Shown here: positions 1 to 10,828 of the stretch, one piece after another
Position numbering within the stretch: position 1 is the first letter of the stretch
How the letters are laid out: each line of letters starts with the position of its first letter
Assembly: GCA_032622095.1 (NCBI GenBank)
Contig: CP136062.1
Location: 39,554,918 to 39,618,917, forward strand
Direction: 5' to 3'
From: Siphonodentalium dalli
Taxonomy: Eukaryota > Mollusca > Scaphopoda > Gadilida > Siphonodentaliidae
DNA length: 64,000 nucleotides
Made by a program: the position numbers and the translations under genes
Notes under the pieces: generated by a model
The model's input: the letters and a program-made list of their open reading frames with translations, nothing else
What the model was told of the DNA's origin: nothing
Databases searched by the model: none

Positions 1-2
1 AC

Positions 3-533
3 ATTGCCTTCACGTGTGCCTCACGTTTTCAGTTGCGTCAGTGTTGGGAGCTAGGAACTTCAGATGTTTTATCACAACCACTTTCAACATCTAAAGTGAA
101 AGAATTGAAATTCTGCAATCTGACAAAAGTATTTCAAGACTTAATTCAAAACTATTATGGACTTGCATCGAGAGATGTTGAATTGGATGAAAATATATGG
201 AAAGTGTCTTATCTTCACTGTGACAGTGGATCATATTCAACAAATGATGTCCTAGTAATTGATATGGTGCATGAAGAAGAGATACCGGTTTTCTTTCAAA
301 TCTTGCAGATAGTGAGATTCAGAGGAGACTTTGTCCTGTTTGGGAAACTACTCAAGAGTTGTGCTCTGAATTCACATTATACAGCATATGAAGTTCAGGA
401 CACCCATGAAACAGTTATTATCAGACCCGGTGAAGAAGCAGATCCGCATGCTTTGGACCTATATGAGAAAGATGATGGAAAGATGTATGTGGTACTCCAC
501 CATTCTGTTGTCCCAACTCCTGACTGCTGTTAA
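3..533 (+). CDS. 3'-terminal coding exon of an uncharacterised metazoan protein (partial)
   Basis: The frame is open from base 3 with no ATG near the left edge and ends at a TAA at 531-533, so this is the C-terminal ~176 residues of a longer protein. A possible splice acceptor (TTTTCAG) ends at base 32, so the exon may instead begin at 33 with TTG. The protein has a hydrophobic stretch EIPVFFQILQIV followed by SHYTAYEV and a late MYVVLHHS. From memory this resembles the C-terminal module of large uncharacterised zinc-finger-type proteins found in fish and marine invertebrates. I know no function for it and give no symbol. It lies upstream of, and on the same strand as, the SAMD3-like gene, but its stop codon makes it a separate gene. 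Codon use looks like ordinary host coding sequence. Confidence 0.55.
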   Translation: MAFTCASRFQLRQCWELGTSDVLSQPLSTSKVKELKFCNLTKVFQDLIQNYYGLASRDVELDENIWKVSYLHCDSGSYSTNDVLVIDMVHEEEIPVFFQILQIVRFRGDFVLFGKLLKSCALNSHYTAYEVQDTHETVIIRPGEEADPHALDLYEKDDGKMYVVLHHSVVPTPDCC

Positions 534-794
534 AATGATCTGTGAAATAGTGTACATGTAAGTAATGCACAGTGATATCACCGACTTAAAATGTCCCATG
601 GCAAACTGTGCCATGGAATTATACTTCATTTAAAAAAAGGGCGTATACTATTTATCACCTGTCCGCATGTGCTTTTGTCCATCTAGCTGCCCATTCGCTC
701 TCCTGAGATGGTTTGGTGTGGCTTTATTTGTGGACAGGAAGCATTTGTGTGTCTTTTTTTACTTGTGTGGCTAGCTACATACACTAACTTAGAC

Positions 795-800
795 AATAAA
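795..800 (+). terminator. Candidate polyadenylation signal AATAAA
   Basis: An AATAAA hexamer inside an A-rich tract lies about 260 bases after the stop codon at 533. It is the first good candidate 3' end for the upstream partial gene. Chance occurrence is possible in AT-rich DNA. Confidence 0.35.
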
Positions 801-1069
801 AAAAAATTGAGAATTTAAAAAAAGGTTTGTTGAGGCTCTGAATCGTCTGCCAGAAGCCAAAAATAATGTGTCCATCAGCTGTCCAAATTGGACAACCCAA
901 TTGGACAACACATGTCCACCATTTCAGTCGAAGCATTTTTAGTAGGGTTTTGTGTGGTTTTATTATGTTTACCCATACCATAGTATGGTATCCATAGTGT
1001 TGTTGTCTGGATTGACCACTCGTCGTTAGTCCGTCTGTCTGTAGACATTTATTTTACGCATGGTGCGAT

Positions 1070-1372
1070 AACTGAAATATTTTTTATCTGATCGGAACCA
1101 AAATTTGTATATGAATTACTCAGCACAATGCCACAAAATACAGATCGAGTTCGAATATGGGTTTGATCAGAGTTTTTTTTTTTACAGAGTTTTGGCCCTT
1201 TTTCGACTTCATGCATGCTGACATTAAACTCAAAAACTTTTTATCTGATCGGAACCAAATTTGGTATGTGACTTTCTCAACTCAAAATACAGATCGAGCT
1301 GGAATATGGGTTAGATCCGATATTTGATACCAGAGTTATGGCCATTTTTCAACTAAGATTTATCCAGATTAT
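1070..1372. repeat. Two tandem copies of a dispersed ~150-bp repeat family
   Basis: Two units share TTTTTATCTGATCGGAACCA, then a 'TTTGGTATGTG' type segment, 'AAAATACAGATCGAG' and a GAGTTATGGCC-like end. Related units recur at 7795-8119 and 20190-20420, and more distantly in the tandem block at 26352-27005. The family has no coding potential I can see. Confidence 0.7.
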
Positions 1373-2237
1373 AACCCAAGTAACTTACAATTAATGAATA
1401 CCTGCTTCTCTGTGAGAGAGATAAAAGACAAATGGTTTATTGCTTTGAGAGTTATTTATAGCCCTCATACATTAGCTCTATGTATAAGAGACACAGATTA
1501 GTAAATTTTTGGATAAATTGATTTAGCTATCTTTTGAACAACAACTTATTAGCCATGTGAATTTATTTAACTAGACCAATGGAGCTCTCTAAGTCCTTGG
1601 ATGATGGGACTACATTGGATCAAACAGGGCAGAGATGGGTGATTTAACCCCTTTTACCCATCTCATGTCTTTTAACCTTTTCCATTAATTAAATAACTAT
1701 ATTATTTTCTCACATGGCAATTTGCAACAACATGAATAGAACTGCTTATACTATGATAGTGCTGACAGGCTCTACATTTTAGATGTTATATTAACCCTTC
1801 TATTTTGACTCGTACATTCCAATAATTTGTGTTATTACTGGTTATTATGTAAATTTGTCTATACTACTTTATATAATAACAGTATACTATATAATTCAAA
1901 ATTAGAAGATTATGATTCCGATCATAACAATTTACAATCGCCAAGGGGTGGGTTAAACATCTGCACGATCGGCCTCTACTAGCCTAAAGAGTCGAGACAC
2001 AGCCAGCTTTGGATAAAAGGCTCACAAATCAATTTAAAAAACCACACAAAATACACAAATTCATTCGTTCAACTATCTACATGTATTTGCGAGAACAACA
2101 CCTAATTTTAAAAGCCACACAGAACAGACAGTTTACAAAAGCACACAACTAACTGTTTGCAAGAACAAAAATAAAAGCCACACAAGTAATTTTATACAGA
2201 CTAAAACTTTTTTTTAGCCCCACGACTACCATTTCAT

Positions 2238-3265
2238 ATGTCCTATGTCTGTGTCATAACTTGGAACAGTAGTGTTCAGATCTCAATGTAATTGGTATGG
2301 ATGTTCACTATGAGGACATTCAATAAAGGGTTCAACGATTTTGTTCAGATTTTCCATCGAGTTTCACAGGAGCAAATAGTTGCTTTCTTCATCCAATGAC
2401 AAAATGACTCCAATTTAACTTAATGTAGTTTGAATTTTCAAAGTGAAAATCTTTCAAATTTTTACTTCATATTAATAACTTAATCAGTTAGGCGACTCCA
2501 ATTTTTAAGTCTGGTTTACGAACATGTGGGGAGAAAAAAAGTAGATGCAGGAGGGAAAAAAATAAAAATAAAAAAAATTGTCCCCCTAATTTATATCAAG
2601 TAAATCGCGGAATTTAAAAAAAAAATTTACATTTTTTTTTTTGAATGAAATTCTCAACCAAACAAGACATTTCTTGTCATGAAATACATGAAACTATGGA
2701 TCTGTAAATGATTATAAGCAGAACCGGATGCGACAGCACATGAAAATCAGTATGCGTGTAGAAATTGGGAGAAAAAAAGTTTTTTTTTTTTTTCATGAAA
2801 TGGAAAAAAAGTTGTAGGAGGTGTTCGTAAACCAGACTTAAAAACTGGTGTCGCCTTAGCCAATTATATTATATTAATTGATTTGAAGATCATATCTTTA
2901 AAATTATTTTTGGGTGGTTTACTTTTGTCATTGAAATCTCAAGAGCAAATTGTTGCTCTCGCACCATTCCACTGGTGTAAAGAACTGGCTTTTTGTCCAT
3001 CCCATGTCTGTCCAGGTCACAACTTGAACAGTAGTGCTCAGATCTCAATGAAATTTTGTATGAAGTGTCACCACTATAGATGAGGACATTCCATAGCGAG
3101 TTCCATTCTGGGTTATTCATTATTTATCTTGAAATGTTGGCTTCTTGGTCTGCCCGATGTCTGTTCAGGTCATACATGTAACGTTGAATAGTAATGTACA
3201 GATTTCAATGAAATTTGGTATACATGTAGATGTTTAGCATTTATATGAGGACATTCAATTGCCTG
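2238..3265. repeat. Three diverged copies of a ~100-bp repeat flanking and following a MITE
   Basis: Copies near 2238-2345, 2990-3115 and 3150-3265 share the order CATGTCTGT..CAGGTCA, then CAGTAGTG.TCAGATCTCAAT, then GAGGACATTCA. The first and second are separated by the inverted-repeat element at 2491-2855. The divergence suggests an old local duplication. Confidence 0.6.
2491..2855. mobile_element. PIF/Harbinger-like MITE, 365 bp
   Basis: The ends form inverted repeats of about 35 bp (2491-2524 against 2822-2855) that begin GGCGAC and share AAGTCTGGTTTACGAACA. Direct TTA triplets flank both sides (2488-2490 and 2856-2858). A 3-bp TWA target duplication with a GG-starting inverted repeat is the known signature of PIF/Harbinger. 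The interior is A/T-run rich and non-coding, so it is non-autonomous. Superfamily assignment rests on ends only. Confidence 0.75.
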
Positions 3266-3419
3266 TTCATTCAGTGTGTTTAGGTTTTTTCAACTTTACA
3301 CTCAAGTACTGTAAATCAAGCACAATCAATTGCAATCTTCGAATTCTTCTCATTAATTGTAATTGCTGCATGCCTTGTGGAAAGTTAGATTAATATAGAA
3401 TGTCATGGCGCTTGCGCAC

Positions 3420-3742
3420 TAGGGCTGCCACGATTCATCGCTATTCTGATGTATCACAAGTTCATGATGCAATGCATCGTATCGAGATGCATTTTGGTCG
3501 TTTCTGTTAGATCTGGTATTTTTATTATACCGGTACCTCTGTCTTCAATACCGTATGAATATGCTGAGGTGCACTTATCAATGAGATTATACATGTATAC
3601 CAATATGATTAGGCGGTTTATCTAGTTTTAACAGCTGTTACATGTTGCTGCCAAAAAATTGATTTACGATGCGCATTGTATATCGTGATATCAAAATCAC
3701 TATTTGCATCTCATCATGAAGGTCTGGATCGTTGCAGCCCTA
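3420..3742. mobile_element. hAT-type MITE, 323 bp
   Basis: The left end reads TAGGGCTGCCACGATTCATC. The right end is its near inverse (GATCGTTGCAGCCCTA). The TAGGGCTGCAACGAT terminus is a classic hAT end. The flanking 8-mers TTGCGCAC (3412-3419) and TTGTGCAT (3743-3750) match at 6 of 8, fitting an aged 8-bp target duplication. The interior is non-coding. Confidence 0.75.
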
Positions 3743-4292
3743 TTGTGCATATTCGCACATGTATTACATTTACATGTAATTGGTTTCATATTAAAAACAT
3801 GCCTTCGCTCTTGCCACTGTGAATTCCAAATCATTGAAAGATGGATTATCTCTTCCCATAACAAGACTGTTAGTGTTAATATACATGTATAGTTGCCTAA
3901 ATTTCGCAAATTGATTGTATCTACCGGTACATGTATTTTGTATCCGAAAATTTGAACTAAAATTAATATTGATAGAAGCATTTCTTGACAGGGATATTTG
4001 ATTTATATTTATAATATTAATAATATTACGAATTAACATTTAAAAGAAATTATATGATATTGCTACTAGTAACTGCAGCATGAACAATGAGTACTTATAA
4101 ACCCCAGTAGAATTTGATCATATAAATCTCTGTTGAAAACTCATTCATACAAAAATATGATATTTTATTCTGGAAAGGTTGTTTTAGCAACTACTACTAG
4201 TAATGATGTCTAAGGATGTCAACACGATTAATTACGAGAGTATTGTTTACAAAAGTTGATCAGGATGATAAAAATGTTCCGTTGAATTTCAG

Positions 4293-4830
4293 AAAACGAG
4301 ATTGATGGAGAGACACTTATCAACCTAACTGAGAGAATGATGGAACGACTGTGTAGGACGATGAAGCAGCAGGTGAAGCTGCAGATGGAGATTGAAAAAT
4401 TAAAGAAAAGACGATCGTCCTACACAGCACTGCCACAAACTGCAACTACTAGTACTACTATACCGACGGAATCTGAACAACAAACTGCTACATCTTCTGA
4501 AACAACTACTGAGACAACTGCTACTATGAAACCAACCATCACATCAACATTTCCAACACCAACGTTGTGTTTCGATGTACCGATATTGTCACCGACATCC
4601 TCCCAAGCTTCACCAACATCCACTCCAGAAACATCAACTCTGGCATTCAGATTTTCGGAGCCCACACCATCAGCTGCCGCTTCTATTGATGATACTACCG
4701 GTATCCCATCACCTTCAGATTCAATGACTTCCAGTCCACTTATTTCAAGATCTTCCACACCAGTATACTCTACAGCTGCTACTGCTACTATCGCATCAGC
4801 ATCTGAAGCAGAGCAAGCTGGGCCATCAAG
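4293..4830 (+). CDS. SAMD3-like gene, exon encoding SAM-domain end and Ser/Thr linker
   Basis: First recognised exon of a gene extending to 23213. The acceptor is TTGAATTTCAG before 4293 and the donor is CATCAAG|GTATTA after 4830. It starts with two bases of a split codon, then reads NEIDGETLINLTERMMERLC. The D-G-E-x-L-x-x-L-T pattern is the characteristic second half of a SAM (sterile alpha motif) protein-interaction domain. A basic, helix-prone stretch follows, then about 130 residues very rich in Ser, Thr and Pro, likely a disordered linker. The later exons match, from memory, the uncharacterised fish and invertebrate family named 'sterile alpha motif domain-containing protein 3-like'; its biochemical role is not known. 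Joined through all exons including the 20-nt microexon, the visible part codes about 556 residues in one frame. Exons upstream of 4293 were not located, and an internal ATG at 4337 is unlikely to be the true start. Confidence 0.8.
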
Positions 4831-5952
4831 GTATTAAAGTTTACATATTTTCAAGTTTTCTAAAGGTTTTTTGTTGACAGGGGTGGACAAGTTTATTTTG
4901 CCCCGACCTCTGAATGAGGTCTGTCATTGTTTCTTCTACATTAGTATGGTGGAGCTAGGCTCTTTAAATTTCATCATTTCTCCCAGCACACCGACATTGT
5001 CACCATATATTAAAGTTATGTGAAACACTCCGGCAGGGTGACCAAATGGAAATGGAGGATTATCTTGCTCAAAGTAGTTACTTTTACGAATATTAATCCA
5101 TATTTACAACACAATCATTCTTATATACCGGTATTAACTAAATGGAGTGACTTTCAATGGTAAAATAATTCGCGTAGGTTTATCGACGATAGTTGCGTTT
5201 CAACAGATGTAAATATTGACATTTGTGGAGAGGATGTTTTCTATGGATTGTTAATTGTTATGGTCGATTTCTTAATATATTTTTTATGCTGTCAGCAGAA
5301 TACTGTATTCCTTCAGTTCACATATCATCTAAATACTGACTTATCAGTTTCACACACTGTCAAGTCCATAATATGTCTTTAACTTTATCCTATAGAAGAT
5401 AAAGATACATGTAGCACATGTATGACTCAACCTTTCCAAATTCGCGCAATAACATTTGTCGCTCAGATTTGAATTTGCGCACCTACCGGTACATGTACAT
5501 GTATCTGCACGAATTCCAAACTGACAAAACTATTTGGATCTCATGAGAGTTTTATTTATTAATCTGGCTTGCCTGATGTCTATTTTCAACACTAGGATAA
5601 TTTGCATTGTGTAAACATATCTGCATCGGCAAAGTTTTGAGAAGATCGGTGTATTTGTGCTGCAGTTATTACTCTTGATGTTGAAAAGTTACATATAGAT
5701 ATCATTGCATGACATGAACTCGAAAGAAGTACCACAACTGTCAACCACATATATTAATATTGGCAGCGTCAGAATGAAATCCACAAATGGCTGCAGTTTG
5801 CATAATAATATCTTGCTGGGTATTGGGAAGGAATATATAGATGACGCATTTTATTCAAATTGATCAATCTTTTTCCCCATTTTTACCCAGTTGTAGCATG
5901 CACCTGTCTAGGGCCTCTTGACCTTGTTCTGTACCTGTTTTTTTATTTTTAG
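4831..5952. other. Intron of the SAMD3-like gene
   Basis: Non-coding AT-rich DNA with GT at the left and TTTTTATTTTTAG at the right. It contains TACCGGTA and ACATGTACATGTA palindromes near 5484-5500. No other feature was found. Confidence 0.7.
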
Positions 5953-6138
5953 TTCGGTGTCGAGGAAACGTAAAATTACTTCCGGAACATGGTCTATGTT
6001 TCATAACATTCCAAAATTGCCAACAAGTGTTGTGAAAGAGTTGGATGCAAAGGCTGACATCTTCTTCTCACACAATCGAACTGCAGCTAGAAGTCACTTG
6101 GTAGAAGTTCTTTCTGAATCAATCAGCTTGATAACAAT
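5953..6138 (+). CDS. SAMD3-like gene, exon 2 of those visible
   Basis: The acceptor TTTATTTTTAG precedes 5953 and the donor AACAAT|GTAAGC follows 6138. The two bases left over from the 4830 donor plus the first base here complete a serine codon, so the splice keeps frame. The exon reads a basic segment SRKRKITS and then an F-x-I-P-K-L segment (FHNIPKLPTSVVKELDAKAD). It ends in SESISLIT with two bases over, which join the first G at 6901 to give methionine. The IPKL region and what follows align in order with the SAMD3-like family as I remember it. Confidence 0.85.
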
Positions 6139-6664
6139 GTAAGCAATTACTTTTCTTAGAAACGTTCTTTAAGATCAATATATTTCTGATTTGTTGGCTG
6201 AATGGCATTGAATTATTTGCAAATTGATGTGTATACAATAACATTAATTTATCAAGAAAATCATTTTATTATATACAAGTCTATATATGGCAAATATGGG
6301 AGTCAGATTACACATTTGAGATCCGGAATTTCAGCATTTGATTTTTAATGAACCAAAACAGACAAAAACTCTAAAATCATTTAATACTTACTTCAAACAA
6401 CACAAAATAATGTCTGATCGATTATCACAGTGATAAACTTAACATTTACAGTTTTGTGTTCTTTGGTAGTTTCATGGGAGCAACACTCTCCTGTTCTTTG
6501 CATGTACCCTGTTACCATTCTGGCTCACAAATGCAAGTGATGTTTTGAAATCGTGATGTCAGAACTGATTTTCATGTTGCAAAGAAACAAAAATGATCTA
6601 ATATGAGTCTATTTATTTATAATAACTGTTAGCTTGTGCACCCATTAACAATGTACATCCAGAG

Positions 6665-6793
6665 TTTGGCTCTGAACGCTGAGTGCGATCATTATCAAAT
6701 GGTCACTGGATCGTTTGGAATATTCTACAAAATTAATAATCATGCTGACACTGTTATTAGGCACCTGAGAGTAGGTCCAATCTACTTCTCAAG
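6665..6793 (+). other. Candidate alternative cassette exon
   Basis: This stretch is open and ends at a strong donor (CTCAAG|GTAAGT). It leaves two bases that fit the next exon at 6901 in frame. From the upstream exon only an acceptor using the second AG of CAGAG (after 6664) is in frame; the first AG would bring a stop codon. Inclusion would insert 43 residues, including HYQMVTGSFGIFYKINN, between LIT and WPTT. That place is continuous in the family as I know it, so I regard this as optional or cryptic. Confidence 0.3.
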
Positions 6794-6900
6794 GTAAGTT
6801 AAAATCTTATCAGTACTATTTATACAATATGTATGCTATTTGTCTGCTGAAATTGAACTCTTTTCTAATTTGCATTAATCATTAATATAATTTATCACAG

Positions 6901-6988
6901 GTGGCCAACAACAGCTGATCTGAAGAATGTTGTAACAAGACTATGCCTACTTTATCCATACCTGGCCGATGTCAATTCAACCTATAAC
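6901..6988 (+). CDS. SAMD3-like gene, exon 3 of those visible
   Basis: The acceptor AATTTATCACAG precedes 6901 and the donor TATAAC|GTTAGT follows 6988. After one base completing a codon it encodes 29 residues, WPTTADLKNVVTRLCLLYPY and onward, ending on a whole codon. The Y/W-P-T-x-A-D-L and L-Y-P-x-L spacing matches the segment after the IPK region in SAMD3-like proteins. This supports direct splicing from 6138 without the candidate cassette exon. Confidence 0.85.
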
Positions 6989-7794
6989 GTTAGTAAAATT
7001 CTTATTACTAGGGTTCAAAGTAGATTGGGAGATTCGTCTTTATTTTAAACAGACATATGGTATTGATAAAATATATATGTTCCTCTTAACCGTCAAGGAT
7101 TTGAAACCCAGTTTGTCATATTAGGGGAAAGACAGACATACAGGTCTAGCATGAAATTGAGCGCCGTTGTATTATCAGTTCCATGTCCAAATTAACATTT
7201 AGAAAGCTAGCACAAATTGCAATCAATTAAAGGTTTTGTATTAATTTCTTGGCTATCCCAATAATTTTAATATTATTAATTTATTAGCTATTATTCTTAT
7301 GGAATATTGGAATAACACATTTAGAGCATCACCTATCAATGTTAAAAAGACGAATGTGTGAAGAAAAGTTTTCCACAATGTATTTATTAACCATGCACTT
7401 CTGAGTGAAAGTCCCCATGGAACATTAAACAAATGAATAAAGTAATTGATAATAGAAAAATTTGCATGTTGTATTAAAATGATCTGACAAGTTCTGGCTC
7501 GAGTTCCCATCTTCTCTGTCATCAGGTGAGCACTTGAGTTCCTAAAATATAACCTTTGAAACCACTTAATTGGTGGGGGGAGGGTGTTCTGGCATAGTCC
7601 CAGTTTTCTCCTTTAAAGTAAGTGAGCACTCCAGTCTTTGACTGTCTCGTTACTGGATAAATCAAAGGTTTTATGTGATATGAAATAATTGGCACCAAAA
7701 AGAAAATTTGGGGGACTATAGAAACCTGCGGTGTTTGTCCATCACAAATGGTTTCTGGGCGATAATAGAAACCTGCATTGTCTGTCCATCTCAG

Positions 7795-8119
7795 ATGGTT
7801 TCCGGGTGATAACTTTATTTTGTTATTGGATCAAAAGCAAATTTGGTATGCGAGTTTATCAGCTCAAAATACAGGTAAATTTTAATATGGACTCCGTCCT
7901 CCCATTTTTTCCAGAGTTATTGACCTTTTTTACTTTAAATTTGGTATGTGGATTAACCACATGAAGATACAGGCCAAGTTTGAATTCAGTCACGGCCGGA
8001 TTTTGGATATTTTTGTTTCCGGGTGAATACTTTATTATGTTTGGCATATGGATTACTCATGAAAATACAGATCAAGTTCGATTTAAAATTTGGTTTGCCC
8101 ATTTTTACCTCAATTGTTA
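7795..8119. repeat. Dispersed repeat, about three diverged tandem units
   Basis: Three units carry 'TTTGGTATGYG' (or TTTGGCATATG), then an AAAATACAG-like segment and an ACCTTTTTTAC or CATTTTTACC end. They belong to the same family as 1070-1372 and 20190-20420. The block directly abuts the left end of the element starting at 8120. Confidence 0.6.
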
Positions 8120-9802
8120 CCCCGCTGGACAAAACAAGTGTCCACTTAACCGCGGTGCAGTTTGCGTTGCCACCGCGGCCGAACTGCAACTACACCGCGG
8201 CTCCACCGGCTGACTGCAGTTCGGCCGCGGTGTACTTGCCGTTCTTGGAATGATGTTGAAAAACACAAAGAGGGAACCATAAATGAGGCTTGATTGAGGC
8301 CATTGTCTAAATACCGTCCGCAAGACGATCTATTATATGTTTGAGGTCTAATCTGTCTGGTGACAAGGTGTGATAATCTTTTAAGTATAGTCAACGTCCC
8401 ACCAGTAAACTGTCATAAAATCAAGGTGTCATAATCCATCCTGATTAGAAAAGTCTCCCGCTGTTAATTTTTAGGCGACACGGAAGTGTGATGTTGCCAA
8501 CAACAGACTCCATCTACCGTAGATTTGGCAGCACGTGTATTTTATTAGAATGCCGTACACACGTGGCAGCCTCATCATTAGATAATTTAATCACCATCCT
8601 GTCATTAAAGACTGATTATAAAATAAGGATTATGGTTTGTTGTCGCATCCTACTTTGAAATGTTTGTTTTCTCTTGTTCAAATATATTTTTTTACATTAA
8701 TTTAAACTATTATTTGGTTTGAATTATATACTGACTACATCCACCCATGTGGACCTCCCTTTGGAATTCACTGCCGTCCATTGAATGTATAAAAATCTGC
8801 CAGAATTGTCTACATAATGAACAATAAAGAGCGTTTGTGCGTGATAAGGTAATTTTCGCCCACGAAGATTTTATGAACCTAAATATTCAAATCCTTTCAA
8901 TACCGTAGTCACTTTAAAGATAAAACCACGGCAGCATGCCAGTTGACCTTTGATAAAACTTGAAAGGTAATATCGAGGAGAAAGTGACATGTCACATTCC
9001 TGTTAACTCAAAACAGTTACAATGTAGCAAACAATGTCGATTGCTAAAGTCCTCGCGCCCAATTTATGAATAATGCTGACGACGTAATTCACGTGCACCT
9101 GGCATTTGAGATATACAGATGTGCGCAAAATTAACGGCGATTATCAACCTCCCAATCAAGGGTTTCACTCACTTTTTGTGGCAATATACGTAAACAATGG
9201 ATATATAACAAAATAAAAATTTAGTGATGCATGCATGGTTTATACATCCATTGAATAAAAGCGACCACGTGGTTCGTTTGTGTGGATTTGCAATAGATCG
9301 GATATGGGAGATCATGGGATGATTAGAATTGTGCTAAATTAATCGGTTTTCCGGGAAACACGTTACCAGAGCGCATCACTTCAACGAAACGGGAATATCT
9401 AAGAATGTACCGTACTTCCGTTGCGAAAACAAAAGTAACGTGGTTTTCCATTTTTTTATTGGCCTTTGATGACCTTAAAGCCGATATTATGTACGGATTT
9501 AAATTTCCTTTAATTAAAAATACTAACCTTCGTATATTTCTACTGATAAAAACCATGTTTTAAACTTGAGAAAAAAGACGATACAAACCAGGAATCTAAC
9601 CCCGGTGTACATGCCGTTCGCCCGCGGTGTACTTGCCGTTCGGCCGTGGTGTACTTGCCGTTCGACTGCGGTGTACTTCCCGTTCGGCCGCGGTGTACTT
9701 CCCGTTCGACCGCGGTGCTCAACCGCGGTTACACAAAGTGACGCCGTGGCCGAATGGCAAGTACACCGCGGTGGCAGTGGACACTTGTTTTGTCCAGCGG
9801 GG
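8120..9802. mobile_element. Long inverted-repeat DNA element with CG-rich subterminal repeats, 1.68 kb
   Basis: The left end (CCCCGCTGGACAAAACAAGT then GTCCACT) is exactly inverted at 9776-9802. TA flanks both sides, compatible with a TA target duplication. Just inside each end is a block rich in CCGCGG and in the word GTGTACTTGCCGTTCG: about 8145-8250 on the left and 9604-9775 on the right. The 1.35-kb interior is AT-rich with no credible transposase. I do not recognise the superfamily. Confidence 0.65.
9604..9713. repeat. 22-bp tandem repeat, five copies
   Basis: Five head-to-tail units start GGTGTACWTSCCGTTCG and end in a variable CG-rich pentamer, at 9604, 9626, 9648, 9670 and 9692. The same word appears inverted at 9751-9775 and near the left end of the element (8232-8246). 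They look like amplified subterminal motifs. Confidence 0.85.
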
Positions 9803-9960
9803 TATACAAAGCCCCACCTCCAAATGAAGCTACTCTTTGGGTGGGACACTGTTGCTGGGTGACTTTTTATTAATATTAAACATTGATTCTTCATATGCAA
9901 AAAACAAGTTTTATGTTCAGGAAGTGAACAGGTACTCTAATTTTTCTCTCCATATTTCAG

Positions 9961-10125
9961 TCATCATTGGTTTCCAGCATAAAAATAAAGATGAAAAAGA
10001 TCAGGCATTGCATCACGGACGATGTGCAAATAAATGAAACAAGAGTAAAGTTCACAAGACCTGGTGGTGGCTATAAACAGCCGGACACGACAAAAATTGT
10101 CAGAAAGACTTACATTCCAACAACG
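9961..10125 (+). CDS. SAMD3-like gene, exon 4 of those visible
   Basis: The acceptor CTCCATATTTCAG precedes 9961 and the donor ACAACG|GTTAGT follows 10125. The exon is exactly 55 codons with whole codons at both ends, matching the phase of its neighbours. It is strongly basic: IKIKMKKIRHC, then VKFTRPGGGYKQPD and KIVRKTYIPTT. The lysine-rich helix followed by a Gly/Pro/Lys stretch sits where SAMD3-like proteins have their basic K-M-x-x-x-R region. Nuclear or nucleic-acid contact is possible but not shown. Confidence 0.8.
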
Positions 10126-10353
10126 GTTAGTGTTGAAAAATACTAGGTCTCTCTTTAATATAAATACTCACAATAGAAATACTGGTGTTTATAGCAGATA
10201 AAGTAAGCTTTAGAACCATTGCCTCTAACTTTTGTTAGTCTGATTGTCCCCTTCACAGAAGATCTCCCGACATTCACTTGATGGACAGAAATAACACACC
10301 AGTGTTTTTGGTGATTTACTTTATCATCAAAATTGTAACAAAATAAACATTAA

Positions 10354-10828
10354 ATGTACGGGAGTCCTTGGCGGCGGGTGTCCTTGAAAATATTTCCAAC
10401 CTTCAAAAACTGCCACAAACAGAAAAATGTAGACAGACTTTGTTCGTATACAAATAAGAAATATCGCATAAACAGAATGTTATTGTCATATGTGTGACCA
10501 TTGTTATTTAAACAAAAGCATAAAAAGTTACTTTTCTGGTGTTTGTTTATATTATGATGGTAAACATAAAGAGCGTTCTTTGTTGCTGAATTCCTGATAT
10601 GGAACTAATAAAGAGTGTTTATATCATTTGTGTGTGATTAGCCAGTAGCATTGTGCTGACTTCTGTAACACAATCAGGCTAATTATTAGGTAAATATAGT
10701 AGGTCTTTATGTTAGCATGCTGTTTATGCGATGGTCATGGTATATATGAACGGAATTGTATGCATTTTCCGGTTTACGGTGTTTTCAACAAATATGAATA
10801 TTTTCGACCTGTAAGGCCTCCCGTGCCT
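10354..10828. mobile_element. TTAA-flanked MITE copy 1, 475 bp
   Basis: The ends are ATGTACGGGAGTCCTTGGCG and, inverted, AAGGCCTCCCGTGCCT. TTAA lies on both sides (10350-10353 and 10829-10832), as for piggyBac-class elements. A second full copy is at 30452-30942 and stays alignable along its length. There is no open reading frame of note, so it is non-autonomous. Confidence 0.8.

Larger units (their letters stand above)
534..2237. other. 3' UTR and intergenic DNA, no further gene seen
   Basis: After the stop codon the sequence is AT-rich non-coding DNA. The only structure I can support is the pair of dispersed-repeat units at 1070-1372. No exon with flanking splice sites was recognised between here and 4292, so the 5' exons of the SAMD3-like gene, including the first half of its SAM domain, were not found. 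Confidence 0.5.
6989..9960. other. Intron of the SAMD3-like gene, repeat-bearing
   Basis: The first 800 bases hold no recognisable feature. From 7795 to 8119 lie dispersed-repeat units. From 8120 to 9802 lies a long inverted-repeat element. The intron ends in TCCATATTTCAG. Confidence 0.7.

Noticed and set aside
4420-4758. Minus-strand 112-codon frame rich in Val and Asp
   Set aside because: It is the antisense of the Ser/Thr-rich linker exon at 4293-4830, which has splice and family support.
9523-9900. Minus- and plus-strand frames rich in GRTASTPR-like or PFARGVLAVRP-like repeats
   Set aside because: They are translations of the 22-bp CG-rich repeat inside the element at 8120-9802.
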